Shown piece after piece: positions 45,001 through 57,672 of a stretch of 64,000 nt of DNA. The DNA is taken from positions 87,043,566 to 87,107,565 of the forward strand of contig OZ024928.1 of NCBI GenBank assembly GCA_964017235.1, read 5' to 3'. Below the pieces are notes generated by a model. That model worked only from the letters and a program-made list of their open reading frames with translations, searched no databases and was not told where the DNA came from. This DNA is from Sabellastarte sp. h YS-2021 (lineage: Eukaryota; Annelida; Polychaeta; Sabellida; Sabellidae). Positions within the stretch are counted from its first letter, which is position 1, and every line of letters begins with the position of its first letter. Position numbers and translations under genes: made by a program.

Positions 45001-48000
45001 AATTAGAGATGGAGCAATTCTAGTATATTGAGAAAGACCATTCAACAGAGTTGGAGCATCACATACATAACTTTTATCATAATGGACCTTTTCCTAATGC
45101 AGGTGTGCCTAAAGGTTGACCAGTGAAAAATTGAACTGAAGACGGCATATGAAGAATAATGATATTTACACATGGTAAATCAAATTAAATATGTTTCAAA
45201 AGTTACATTGGTGGTTTGGTAATTTAAAAAAAAATACATATACACGTTTGATATGTGGTGTGAAATATATCAAATTTCTATACTATCCAGTACTAAGTAT
45301 CAATTGCATAATGTAAATTTTGCATTCAGTATTTGTGTAAGCTAAATTTATATGTATGTAAAGACAAAGTATCAAAACAAGACAATTTAGCAGCACAATT
45401 ACAGCATTAATTTGTAAATGAAAAGTTATGAAGCTGTAATATTTATTTATTAATCTATTCATTTATTGAAGTATAGCTGTTATTAACGCTCGACGATAGG
45501 AGAGGGTTATTGTAATCAGTTTGTTTCTGTCTGTCTGTCTGTCCATCTGTCTGTGCACCGTTTCGCCCTTATAACTCAAAAACTATAACACCAATCGAGC
45601 TCAAATTTGGTGGGCAGGTATTTTATGGGGTACAGACGGATTCTTTCAAATTTGGTGTAATTTGTGTGAAAACCAAAGCCAGGAGAGAGTTTTTCTTATT
45701 TTTAATTGGGCTTTTACAGTGAAATCTGCTTCTCTGTCTGTGCACCATTTTGCCCTTATAACTCAAAAACTATAACTTCAATCAATCTCAAATTTGGTGG
45801 GAAGGTATTTCATGGGGTACAGACGGATTCTTCCAAATTTGGTCTAATTTGTTTGAAAATTAAAGCCAGGAGAGAGTTTTTCTTATTTTAATTGGGAATA
45901 CACAGTGAAACTGCGTCTCTTCATCACATACGTAAAAATCAATATTTTGCTTTCTGATGATGTCATTACTAAGTGATGTCACAATGTAACTGCCATTGTG
46001 AGGTCACAAACCTAGCTTGTGATACTTGATGTCTTTAAGTAAAAATATTTCTTCTCATTGTATGTCTTGAAATTGACATAAACATAATAAAGAGGGAGGT
46101 GGTATATTCATCATTTTTATTAATTATTATTTCTGTTTTATTTTCTCTTTTTTCTTTCAATTCCTTGACAGTCCATCACAAAAAATTACCATGCATGATT
46201 TTCACCAAGAAGTGACCTTTAAGCAGAATTTTTACCTCCACCAGCAGTTTATGTTTTTGTGTGTTAATTGTTTATGTTTGTTTTATTTATTTATTTATTT
46301 TTGTGGGGGGTGTGGTGTTTAGATTACTCCAAAAGTAATGAACAGATCTTTATTTAAAAATTTGTGAGTAGGACCTGACTGAAGGAAGAAGTTACTAAAA
46401 GAAAGATCAGAATCTTATTTTAGATACAAAAAATTCATGATTTTTCAGAGGTCCCATTTCAATGTATTTTTAATGACTTTAGCTTTCTACTTGATATTTC
46501 TATGAAAATTAATTTACATGTTTGGTTTTATTTTGTCTTCCTTGCAATATTTTATATCACTTGAGAGACTGGTCACATGGAATCGAGCGTTTTGCTCTCT
46601 CTGAGTGCATCTTGTTAGAAATAGAACAATTATGTAAAATACACACAATAATCGGTTGTAATAATCCATATAGTTTTGAGAAAAAGAAATATGTCTCCAA
46701 TATAGCAGTAGAAAACGTTCTTTCAGAGGCAACCTCAAAGGTTAAAACCAAGGTCACATCATGACATTACACACCTACATCCTCTAACCAATATATCCAC
46801 TAAGTCCTACACCTTACATTTTCTGTGATATAGCCCAGAGAAGTTTTTTAAGGTCAAAGTAACTATAGCAAGGTCAAAAGTCAAATCAACGTCACACCGT
46901 GATGTCACACACCTATTACCCCAGCCAATATTCCTACCTAGTATCAACTTCCTACACCTTACTCTTTACAATATATAACACAGAAAAGATTTTAAAGGTC
47001 AAGGCTACAACAGCAAGGCAAAAAGTCAAATCGAGTTCACACCATGATGTTACACACGTATATCCCAAATCAATATCCCTGCCAAGTATCAAATTCATAA
47101 CCTTATGGTTTCCAAAATATATCCTTGACAAAATTTTAAAGTTCAAGCGCATTAAGGCAAGGTCAAAATGCTGCACATCTAAATGCCTCGACTATTGTCC
47201 CTATCAAACATCAGCTTCCTACACCTTGTGGTCTCTGATATATAGTCCAGACAAAATTTTAAAAGTTGGGGTCACAACAGTAAGGCCAAAGGTTATATCA
47301 AGGTAAGACCATGATGTTGCACACCTAACCTGCAATGTTTCCATCAAGTATGAACTTCCTATACCTTTTGTTTTCTGAGATACAGCCCAAACAAGATTTT
47401 GTGTCATAGACACCATGGTCATAGTCTTGGTGGTGTTGGCTTTTTTGTTAATCACAATATCCACCATAAAATTGATGACAGACCTTCCTGTAGGTCTTTT
47501 TGGAAATATTTTCGTTGCCATAGGTTCATCAGCTAGATCGTTTGTGGTTGTTTGTGTCTACAGACAACCCAGCTCATGCTCTAATGCATTCTTTGATGAA
47601 ATTTTCAATCTCTTTGATTACCTCTCCTCAGGTAGTACCTCTTTTTAAATATTTGGTGATATCAATATCCATGTTGACACATCCTAAAATGATATTATAT
47701 ATATTCATACAGCAACCCACCTTCACAAACACATTCTTGATTTTATCCTCACTAATTCTGATCTCAGTGTTGTTGTAAATGTTTCATCTCAGATCATGCC
47801 TTAGTGCAGTATCAGCTGGATTTTATTAGTCCTCCTACATCTATGTTGTACAAAGTTACCTTTTGGAGGTACCGCAAGATAAAAATTGACAGTCTGTGCA
47901 GCGACCTTAAAATCATTCATTTGTTACATGCCCTGGAAATACTACTAGTGCCATCTATGGGCAATATACAAGTGATTTCTTAATGATTTCCTTGATAAAC

Positions 48001-51000
48001 ATGTTCTCAAGGTATTCCACAATTTCACTTAAGGTGCAGCAAAATTGCTTTTAGATTCCTATCTGCTAGCAAAGGAATAAGTCAATATGAAATGGAGCAA
48101 GACAGTGCAAATTGATTGCCTGGTGCAATTCACAGGTCAACAGGGAGAATGCCAACTACAATAGAAATCTTGTTTATGAAAATAGGAATGATGTAAAGAA
48201 ACTGTGGTAGGTCTTATGGCCTGTATACTCAGTGTTTCTGAAACACTACTTCCGTACCAGGACTCTCAGAAATGACTCTTTTGAGATTGCTTCTCCTTCA
48301 AACCCACCTAAATTAGACTTATTTAAAATGGTATCTGATTATGAAATCTGAATGGATACAATTGACCATGTTATTCTCCTGGGCTTTGTTGTTGGTAGTA
48401 TAGTTTTGGACTGGTTTAAGCCTTACCTTACCATTTACTTTCAGGGCATCAAGATTGGCACTATTCTGTCTGAGGCTAAGAATCTCCTGCATGGTGTTCC
48501 CCAAAGTTCTGTCCTTAGCCCAATACTATTGAAATCATCCTGACATGTGATTTCATTTCTATGCAGATAACATACAGCAATATGTTCTTCTTACACACAA
48601 GAATGTGGCTCAGGTCTGTGGCAGGTTGAAAAATTGCCATGATTGTGTCAAAAAGTGGTTATCTGCAAGCAAGTTAGAAGTGTAATCCAGACAAAAAAGG
48701 GTTCATTATATTGGAACAAGGTACTACATGAAAAGTTTAATAAATTTTTCCAGTCAATATACTTGGAAATTCCCACTTTCCTGCTGAGGTGGTCCGGAAT
48801 CTTGAGATGTGGTTTGACTGTGATTTCTCTTTTTCAATGCATATTCAGAGCACCTGCAGGGCTTGCTTTGTTCAAATCAGTGATCTCAAGTGACTCAGAT
48901 GGAATATCACACAAAAAGCTGTTCTTATGGCTGCTAATACTTGCTAATAATGCTAATCTTGACTACTATAATTTTTTGTTTAGGAGTCTCTCTACTCTTG
49001 ATCTCTGCAACCTACAATGTTTCCAGAAGAGTCTTGCTAGAATCATGACCAATACCACCAGGTACTCACACATCACTCCTGTAAGAAAGACTCTCCATTG
49101 GCTGCCTATTGAACATTGCTCTGTGTTTAAGATTACCTTACTGGGTGTACTGGTTCCTACAAAGTGGTTATCTTAAATAGTTTGAACCTTTTCTTCAACC
49201 TATAAGACACAGTGTGTACAATACTCATAGAAGTCAAGCTGCTGGTGGTCGCTAGAGGTTCCATACTTTGCCTCATCAGTGTGTAAGTTTACTAAGCATT
49301 TTGATTTATGATTAATAAAGTATGGGTCTGAGTAGAAAATACAAAGACTGTTGAACATCTATGGCAAGTTACATGTAAAGGACACTATATTTCCACCATC
49401 TGCTCTGGGCATAAATAGATAATAAAAGCAAAATACCATTATCAAATACATCAAATGTCCTGCCGACCAGGAATGTACTGATTTGTCGTGTGTTGTGACC
49501 GCATATATAACATTAAATGAAAACTTGGGTGTTTCATCGATTTCATTACCGTTCTTGTCCAGCTGTATCCCACAACTGCAGTCGGATCTTCCTCATGGGC
49601 TTTTCTTCATCTTCTGCATTTTCACAAAATTCCTGAAATACAGGTATGAAATTATGATAACTGTGTGTATTTTTCCATGTGTTGAAAGGGTTATGTACAT
49701 TACAGATACTTATAATGAGTATCAATCATCTGCCACTGTGCCCTAATGGGTAGCACACTTGCCTAGGAACACAAAGGACATGGGTTCAATCCCAGGTACA
49801 GGTAGATAAATAGTGGCTCGGATATATGAAATTCTGTAGCATCACGGATGAGGGGAGGGGAAAACAAATATATTTTAATTCCTTCAGGGGCGGTTGACAA
49901 ATCATGACTTAAAATAACTGATCACAAATTCCATATATAGAAACATGCACTTGTGGCAAATATAGAAGGGGGCATATTTGTTTTCGTAAGGAATGTTCAA
50001 ATACTCAGTAAACATTAGAAACATTTTAAAATTGTATAAACGTTTACAAAACGTTTTTAAAACCTATTTAATCCCTATTATATGGTTTTCTAAAAGTTTC
50101 CAAGTAAACGTTTACAGTTTAATTTTTAAAAAACATTTATAAACATTCTCTATACAAATGTTTTTACTGAAAACTTTTATTAAATCTTTATAAAATAACT
50201 CAAGAAGCTAGCGTTTACTGGAAACGTTTCTTAAACATATATAAAATAGCTGAAGGAATGAAGGTTATGCTGAAAATGTTTTCACACAATCATCATGAAA
50301 TATTTGATAAACAGTACCCATAAAATGTTTAAACAACATTTGTTGAGTAAATATTTGCATTGAAAATCCTTTAATAGCAACTGGTTTTCATACCCATCTT
50401 TTTAAAATGTTTTTGAAATGTTTTCTATCAAATGTTTTAAAAACATTCTATCAAAAAGGTTTTTTAAACCCTATTTTCATAATGCTTATTAAACTTCACC
50501 TTCAAACATGTCCAAACAAAGATGGTGGTGAGCAAAATAGGGGAATTTAGAGGACTTTGTCAAAAATTGCCCCACATGCAATCCCTAAAAGTAAGTATTG
50601 AATGGGAGCACAATTTCTAAGCTTCTATCTTACAGTTTTAGAAATAACAATAATATTTTCATTAGTGAGAAACGTTAAAAAGATATTGAATTTGACCTCT
50701 GACCCCATTATTATTCAGACATTAATATGTTCATTTGTAATGTTTTTCTAACATTTATCATTAAACGTTTAATAAACGGTATACATAAAACGTTTTAAAA
50801 ACATTCTATTATAAATGGTTTTCGTACCCATCATTTTTTAAACTTCACCAAAGATTTCCTTTCAAACGTTTTTAAAGCCCAAAAATTTTTACTGGGTAGT
50901 AGTCACCACAAAATTCTATGTACATCAACTGAAATTGAACAGTATTTTCCATTAGTGCCCAGAACATAATATACAACAACCATGATCAACAATCTGTCAA

Positions 51001-52887
51001 CTCAATGTAATAAAAATGGATTGAGACAGCAGATGTTTTTAAAAGCTTGACAGGCAGTATATTTATTTACTTTTGCCATGTAGTTCTGACAATTCTGTTT
51101 GTGTATTGCATTGACTGCATTATGTTACTCAGCTTGGCAATATGCATTGGTGATTAGTTCTAAACATGCTGAATTGATGCCCAATGGTTGACACATGTCT
51201 ATATTAGCATTACTTTTTTATTTGCTTTTTAACTTTATAGTCAATTGGACTTTCACTTATTTTTTTAAGAATGATAAGGATGAAGATTTTGATACAAAAT
51301 ATGCTTGTATATACTGCAATACACAAATCAACCATTTGTTTATTATTCCCTGGCAGTTCCTTCTAGTGGTTGTCCATTCGCATTGGTTTTTCTTGTTTTA
51401 ACACCAGTTCAAAGTCCAATGGTGCCATCATAATATATTTATATCTTTTGTTAAAGACGAGTTGCTTTCAATAAAGCTGATTTTGTGGAAATATAATTGG
51501 ACAAAATACACGTATGAATATAATTGTCTTACAATTTCTTTGGTCATGAAGTCAATTCCAACAGTTGACACAAACTGGCTTCTGAATTCTCCAGTCACAT
51601 ACTTTAAAACAAACACAGTCTTGCCCACATTCGAATCACCTGAAAAAATGTAATAAAGATAATGTTAAAGATTTAAGTAATATAACATCAATTGTTCTAT
51701 CAAAAATATCAGTGACAACTGACTGTATAATAAAGTGTGCTTGCATTGAGATAAACTTAAAATGGAAAGAAAAGGATATTATATGTCACAGTAAAAAATC
51801 TTACTTTAGGTTACTACTTTATTACATTGGTTGCAAAAAGTATATTGGTCCATCAAGCACCTTTAATTTGCACTCTGTTTTGTAGAAGAAAATATCAGAT
51901 TTCCAGGAGACTTTTTCAATGAAATTTAGCCTGTTACTGGGAAACATGGTGCATGCAGAATTTCATCATGATTTGAGGTTATAAACTACGAAGGTGAAGC
52001 TTGAACAAAACATTCAAATATACTTCACTTTGTTACCAATAATATTCTAACTTGACAAAACCAAGCTGTTTCATCCATTATACTTTGCAAGGGGTAGTAT
52101 CAAAGAATTTTACCATGGCTCTCAGCCAATCAGATTCACTGACACAGCTGTGTTATGTTAGAAAAGCATTTAAGCCAAGAATAAGTCATAAATTTTGTAC
52201 TTGGTGACATTTACACTGTACACTATCTTTGAAAAAGTACTCGTTTTGACATGAAAATTAATTTGCATGATTTTCATTCAGAAGTTCCTAAAAATGACTG
52301 AGAAGATTGGCACGAAATCTTAATTATTATTGTTGAAAAGCCTTATGCATTTTGCAGTATTTTAATGTTAGTAATATTGGTTGTTCAATCAGATAAATAC
52401 ATATATGACTTACAGATAGCAAGATAACAGGGCAAATATTCATAAAAAGTCAAATTTACTTTAAAATTTAAATATTTATAATATAATCCCTATAATTTAT
52501 GGTTTACACCTTATACTTAAGTTTTAAACTCCAATTTGATTTTCAGTGTATACTTGGGGTAGAATTTCACACGATAAAGAGTAAATCTGAGTTTCAAAAA
52601 AGATTAGGGCTGGTATTCAAAAAGAAAAAAAAATCAAACTCAATCTTAAACTCAAACTCAGTCAGTCTCCCAACTAAAAAGTCAGTCATACATAAGTATA
52701 AACTTAACTTTAGAATTTCCAACTAAAACAATCCTAACCAAAGTGTAAACTCAAATACAAGGTTTAAATAGAGGCATTGATATTTGAATTGGAGTTTGAA
52801 TTTTTTTATGGGACTACAATGCCAGTACTTACCAACAATCATTATCTTCATGTTCTTTACCACTTCATCACTTTTGACTGCTGACAT
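42045..52887 (-). CDS. Rab27-like small GTPase, single domain (gene A)
   Basis: Coding exons 52833-52887, 51533-51639, 49550-49632, 44363-44590, 43624-43696 and 42045-42197 give 232 residues. Motifs: P-loop GDSNVGKT 19-26, switch I TVGIDF from Thr44, G3 WDTAGQE 75-81, G4 NKVD 135-138, G5 ETSAK 163-167, and C-terminal KPSKCRC, a CXC prenylation signal. The long charged loop before G3, QSF, ILCGNK and DQR resemble Rab27, which docks secretory vesicles and melanosomes on effectors; the subfamily call is inference. A 45-residue acidic tail replaces the usual Rab hypervariable tail. The donor after exon 4 is a weak GTGAAA. The start ATG at 52887 lies 8 bases inside an exon with a clear acceptor, implying a non-coding leader upstream. 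A possible poly-A signal (ATTAAA) lies at 41634-41639. It shares all intron positions and phases with gene B, about 18 kb downstream in the same direction. Confidence 0.88.
44090..44285 (-). mobile_element. Old tRNA-derived SINE, family of 23841, in gene A intron 4
   Basis: The reverse strand aligns with the 23841 element: CTTCCTCTGAGATGATGAG, GTGGGTAAAGTTGGTGG, TTGACCAACTATATATGCA and CTGATATGATCTGTAC. Strongly diverged. Confidence 0.55.
45480..45915. repeat. Two-unit direct repeat of about 190 bases
   Basis: CTGTCTGTGCACC, TTATAACTCAAAAACTATAA, CAAATTTGGTGGG, GGGGTACAGACGGATTCTT and GCCAGGAGAGAGTTTTTCTT all occur twice in order. A GTCT microsatellite (about 45522-45555) precedes it. In gene A intron 3. 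Confidence 0.8.
46735..47400. repeat. AGGTCA-rich minisatellite in gene A intron 3
   Basis: Four or five diverged units of the same family as those in gene B (GGTCAAATC, CACACCATGATGT, CTTCCTACACCTTA). It ends abruptly at the LINE relic. Confidence 0.8.
47400..49330 (+). mobile_element. Degenerate non-LTR retrotransposon (LINE, CR1/L2-like)
   Basis: Fragments in several frames keep the expected order: endonuclease pieces (SLGGVGFFVNHNI near 47424; VYRQPSSCSNAFFDE near 47566; GDINIHVDT-like near 47660), reverse-transcriptase pieces (GVPQSSVLSPIL near 48500; YADN near 48565, a decayed YADD box), and the C-terminal HITPVRKTLHWLPIEH near 49075. Stops and frameshifts are numerous, so it is long dead. 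Inserted in gene A intron 3, antisense to the gene. The clade is inferred from the C-terminal phrase. Confidence 0.8.
49728..49830 (+). mobile_element. Truncated tRNA-derived SINE
   Basis: The head matches the SINE at 19331 (ACACTTGCCTAGGAACACA, GGTTCAATCCCAGGTACAG, TAGTGGCTCGGAT), but the body and tail are missing. It lies in gene A's third intron just upstream of exon 3. Confidence 0.7.
50004..50896. mobile_element. MITE with TACYCAGTAAAMATT inverted ends
   Basis: Left TACTCAGTAAACATT (50002-50016) and right AATTTTTACTGGGTA (50884-50898) are inverted with two mismatches. TA at both ends may be the target duplication. The interior is filled with AAACGTTT palindromes and AAACATTT variants. 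No coding. In gene A between exons 3 and 2. Confidence 0.7.
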
Positions 52888-52899
52888 TTTTATAGCTGT

Positions 52900-55430
52900 A
52901 AAAGATAGAAGAATTAAAGTTTTAGCTCAAGATATGCATTGTCCAGATCTGTAAACCTTTCAAGTCATCTGAAACCTGTGTCATGACTTTTTATATTTGG
53001 GCATGCTGACAGCCACAACTAGAAATATATGGCATAAAAGTGGTAATGAATTGCTAAACATAGCCTCTACACTGTGTTCCTCAATCTGGTCCACCAATAT
53101 ACCCAATTCTGATGATCGATGCTACTGTTGCAATACACTGAAAATATGAAAGGCAAATCTTGTATATTTATGTTATAAAAGCCTTAACATTGTTTTTATG
53201 TATAAACTACAAGTTTCTTTTTTCCCAAACCATTAGGAGGATTACTTATATCCTCAGTATGAAAAAAGATGCAGGTTATACCCATATTTATAATAAATTT
53301 GCACATTCTTTTAGTTATATTTTCAACCTCAACCACCCCAAAGAGGAAGTGTGAGGATATTGTAACCACCTCTATCTGTTTGTGTACACAAGTTGATAAA
53401 CTATACAATGGAATGGAGTCATTTTTTCACACAAAGTGGGTCTCCCCTTAGATCTGGATCGCAAATCCGGAATTTTTTTTATTTATCAATATACATATCC
53501 ATAACTCAAAAAAATATATACCTCAGATCAGGGCTATATTTTCATACAGGATTAGGTCTACCCATAGATTGGGCCTCAAAATTGATCAGGATCTGGATGA
53601 TTCTGATCTGGATTGGAAGTCCATAATGCAGTGTTTATTTTTCAGCATTCTCCGTGCAAGAGAGTTTGTGCATTCTCATCAGAGTTTTAACGGTGATCAT
53701 ATATTGCTACATCATGAAACTTTTTTTGGTACAATACTGTAATACCACATTTTGTGTGACTAATGACGAATTTCTATTTTCACGATGGATTCATAGTTTC
53801 TCAATTTGGACCTAACAGAGAAGTATGACATAGGTTTAAGAAGATAGATTAATCACAAGACATCCTTTCAGAAGAAAAAGTGTAAGAAAATACTAAGGAG
53901 ACATGATTAAAATTGTTATAGAAGTCTACACACAATCAATGTTCTTCAACACTAGCCTGTCATCCTTGTCATGGCACCTATGATACGAGGTTCTGCAAAA
54001 CATTGCAAACTTCTTGATGGTTTTTAGCTTAATGTATCTCTGTTCCAAGGGATTCAGAGTGCTTTATTTAATAATCAGATGTAATCAGTGTAGTTTGGTC
54101 TTTAAAATTTATATGAAGTTTTCTTTTTAGATTCCAATGAAGGACATAAAAACAGAGTTCGGGAGTTTAAGGTTAATCTTAAAGTCAAATGCAAAAAGTT
54201 GTCATTCAACCACCAAGCAAAGGCATGTGACAAGGTTACTGAGTGAAAGTAACTGTAATGGAAAATCAAATCTACAGTGTGTCATATGGTTGAGACTTAA
54301 AGGCAGTAAACAAGGCAACCTGTAGCATGTGACTTATGGTATGGTATGGACTATGAGGCTTTTACACTTCTCCTGACAAATGCACTAAGAGAGTGCATAC
54401 ATCCACCAAGAACCAACGCCTTCAATATTAATTTTGAATGCAATCATAGAACTTCCTTTAAAAATCCTAGTTCCAGAATTGGTTGTGGATCAAGCCAAAA
54501 ATTAAATCGGTTTTATGTTAGACAAAGACCCATCTACTGTGAAAATTTGATGTAAATATATATTGTAGTTTTTTTGTAACAGTTCTAAGAAACAGAATCA
54601 AACATTAACATAACCTCCTTGATGGTGGTAATAACGATATTGATGTACATATTATGATGCAGCACCAGAATAGAACACAGTTAATTGTACTTTTATAGTG
54701 CTTAATACTTAGTATCTATCCTAAATACAGACTATAAGGCGCATCGTACAGAAAAGCAGAGATCCATAATCAATTGACCAGAGACAGAGGGGTGGGGGTG
54801 GGGGGTGGGGGGGGTGGGGTGGGGGGGTGGCGGGGGGGGGGGGGGGGGGGGGGTTAAAGTAATCAAATTAACATAATGTTAACTTTAGACGGTATCCTGT
54901 AAAAACGTATAAATGGAGTTTGACACAGTTATTTGATAATTCATATTTAAAAAAAAATCTGGATATATGATAGCAGCATGACAGAACGCATCACTAGGTA
55001 GTTATAAGGGCGCTTTCATAGCCTCAGTCATGTAACCCTATATAGTACCAAGAAAGTAACCAAATGTGATACTGTATTGAAACCACCATTTTACATTTGT
55101 TGCTGTTTGGCTTTGCTTTATTTAATGGACACGTAGCCTCCAAAACTAATATAAAAGTATCACCATTTGAAACTTTATGGTATGAAGACACAAGTGCGTA
55201 CATTCATGGTTTGTTTGAAAAGATTGAGGTGGGGGAGGGATTCACCTAAACAGATTACTGAGACAGGGGCCTAATATATAAAAAGTTCTGATATCATTTA
55301 AAAATAACCTGTAGAATAATAAATGTGAAATTTGCCACATTATGTAAATCCGACAATGAAGGAACCCATTTCTATTTCCATAATTTGAATAAAGACTTTC
55401 ATCACATATTTGTGATTTTGGTGAAAGCAT
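52900..55430. other. Upstream intron or flank of gene A, no coding seen
   Basis: Low-complexity AT-rich sequence with a GATCTGGAT-rich patch at 53440-53620, a CCTCC-type MITE fragment, a GCGCTTAA-type repeat and the G tract. No further Rab exon was found. Confidence 0.55.
54790..54853. repeat. G-rich tract
   Basis: GGGGTGGGG-type text ending in an uninterrupted run of 22 G (54832-54853). G-quadruplex potential on the plus strand. Confidence 0.8.
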
Positions 55431-55445
55431 AAGGCCTCTTGGCCG

Positions 55446-55948
55446 GGATTCACAAAAGGTCTTAAATCTTAGACAAAATTTTAGCTAGTCTTAAGTTTAA
55501 GACTTTTGTCTTAGCTGAGATTTTATCTTAAGTTGTGATTCACAAAAAGTGCTTAGCAAAATCTTAGCCGGAACAAAATTTATGCAAAAAGTCTTAACTC
55601 TTTTGTATCCAAAATAACATATTTTAACAAAAATATTTTTCACCAATAAATACACGAAACATGCTCTTCAAAAGTATTAAACCAATTTGTTATTTTTTTT
55701 TGTAAAATTATGTAAAAATAGTAATCTTTGTGTTTGTCTTGTGTGTCATTTTTATGACAACATCATTGCCACAAGGAGCTAAAGAAGAAATTTATAGGAA
55801 ATTGAACTATGTAAATGCTGCACAGAAATTACTTTTATGGCAAGTACAGATCCCCATATTTAAAAAATGACTTAAGTCTGCCCTGTAGTAGTCTTAAAGT
55901 TAACACAAAACTTAAGACAAAATTTTGTCTTAGACCTTTAATGAATCC
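55446..55948. mobile_element. MITE with GGATTCAYWAAAGGTCT inverted ends
   Basis: The left end GGATTCACAAAAGGTCTTAA with AGACAAAATTTT is matched by an inverted copy at the right (AAAATTTTGTCT, AGACCTTTAATGAATCC). Sub-terminal TCTTAGAC/GTCTAAGA repeats. Interior AT-rich. Confidence 0.65.
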
Positions 55949-55967
55949 AATTTTGTCTACGCATAAA

Positions 55968-56090
55968 TTTGGTTGTGATCTTTTGACTTCCATGAGCTGG
56001 ATCCAAACCCAAGACCACAGGGTTGTAAACCAAGTGATTAAGTAGCAAACTAGTTAACCACCCACGTCACTGAGACCCCAGCTGTAGACA
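55968..56090 (-). mobile_element. tRNA-derived SINE-like sequence
   Basis: The reverse strand has GTGGTTAACTAG (A-box-like) and TTGGGTTTGGATCCAGC (B-box-like). Short, body not followed. Confidence 0.45.
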
Positions 56091-56812
56091 AAAAGCTGAG
56101 TCAACTGCAAAGTACTGTGGCATACTGGACAGAATCAAAATACAGTAGTGTCTTTTATTTGAAAGCAAAATGCTTGTAACATACTGAATACTGCTCTGTA
56201 TCCAATAAAGGTACTTTTTGACAGAATGCCATCTGTGATATGACGGAGGACAACATTTCATTATTATAGAGACTATATATAGGCTTTTTTATAAAATCTA
56301 ATAAAACCCGAAAAGAAATACAATAATATAATGTAACCATACCTATTATACGAGTTTCCTGGTAATATATCCGGATGACAAATCACAATGAAACAACTCT
56401 GTACAGATGTAATATTATATCAAACCTATATTATACTGGTATTAGTGTCATCACTTCTGGGTATTGTAAATTGCCATTTGGATGCTGTACTTTCTAATTT
56501 ATTCCCGTCATAAACAGTGTGACATTTTGTGACATATATAATCTATGTAACCCACATAACACTAGGTGAATACAGTAGGTCTATTGAATTATATTAATTG
56601 TGTGTATCGTTTGTCAGTGACACTTGGCAATACTTCCATAAACCAAATGGTGTATTTTAACAAGCTGTACACATTATAAAATGTAGGTCGTTTCATGAAC
56701 ATATTTATCAATATTGAAATGGCCCACTCAATGCTTGGAGATTAAAATATGATCATGATACTGTTTGCAAGGGAAAGTAATTAATGAAGAATATAATACA
56801 TATAGTACTTAC

Positions 56813-57000
56813 CTGCAATTTATATCTTTTGTCACATAAATCCTAATTTATAACAATGATTGATTTCTAGTAGTTCACCTGTAATAATTCCAACGAGTTT
56901 AAAACATATGCTTGAAGAGCAATAATCTGCTTACATTGGCCACAACAAAATTTAACTTAAATATGGTGTCTTTCCTTATTGTTTGTAAACAAAACCTAAA
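56813..57000 (-). other. Possible 5' leader exon of gene A (3' end only defined)
   Basis: Gene A's first coding exon begins with an acceptor (TACAG) only 8 bases before its ATG, so a leader exon is needed. On the minus strand a strong donor, GCAG followed by GTAAGT, lies with exon end at 56813. The upstream limit is a guess and no promoter motif is evident. Other donors could serve instead. Confidence 0.3.
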
Positions 57001-57496
57001 GTAGAATAATTCCCAGTTTCTCTATAAAAACAAGAGTCATGTGAGGGGATAGGACTGGCTAAATGTCTGGCTGAATGTAGGCTTCACTGATACTTATGAA
57101 CTTTCTTAATAAGTGAATTTTTTTCATGTTTGTCATTGTATCATGTGAATGAACTCTTACAAAGTTCACTGTTTTGATTTCAGGGAAAGTAAATGTTAAT
57201 TAGAAATCCAAAGCTTGACAAGCTACTGTATGCCAAAACATTATACAGGAAAACATATTCTAAAAGTGAAATAACACAAAAAGCTGTTTTGTGCCATGCA
57301 TTGTTTCTGTCTTGGGGATTTCAATATAATTACACTTAAGTTGTATTAGTTTGGGGCATTCTGAAAAATTCTTTAAACCCTGTCTGTTCTTGGCATCAGT
57401 CTGGTTATTGTTCCATATTCAGAACTGTTCTGAAGCCTTCAGAGTTGTGTGACACAATCAATAGGTCACATAACTAAAATTATGAACAACAGGGGT

Positions 57497-57672
57497 CAGA
57501 TTCAAGGTCAAGGTCTTTATATAGCCACTCAACATATTCCAGACAATAAATAACCCTAAACTTAGTTCGTGACCTTTAGCCAAAGAGAAAAGAAATCTTA
57601 GATTTCAGATTCAAGGTCAAGGTCTTTATATAGCCACTCAACATATTCCAGACAACAAATAACACTAAACTT
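57497..57672. repeat. 109-base tandem duplication interrupted by a MITE
   Basis: Copy a starts at 57497 and runs to about 57605. Copy b starts at 57606 with the same CAGATTCAAGGTCAAGGTC text, is cut at 57672 by the element that follows, and resumes at about 59090-59136 (TTAGTTCGTGACC to AATCTTAGATTT). Copy a preserves the empty target site. Confidence 0.85.

Noticed and set aside
46899-47306. 135-codon open frame
   Set aside because: It is spread over diverged AGGTCA minisatellite units, with no domain resemblance.
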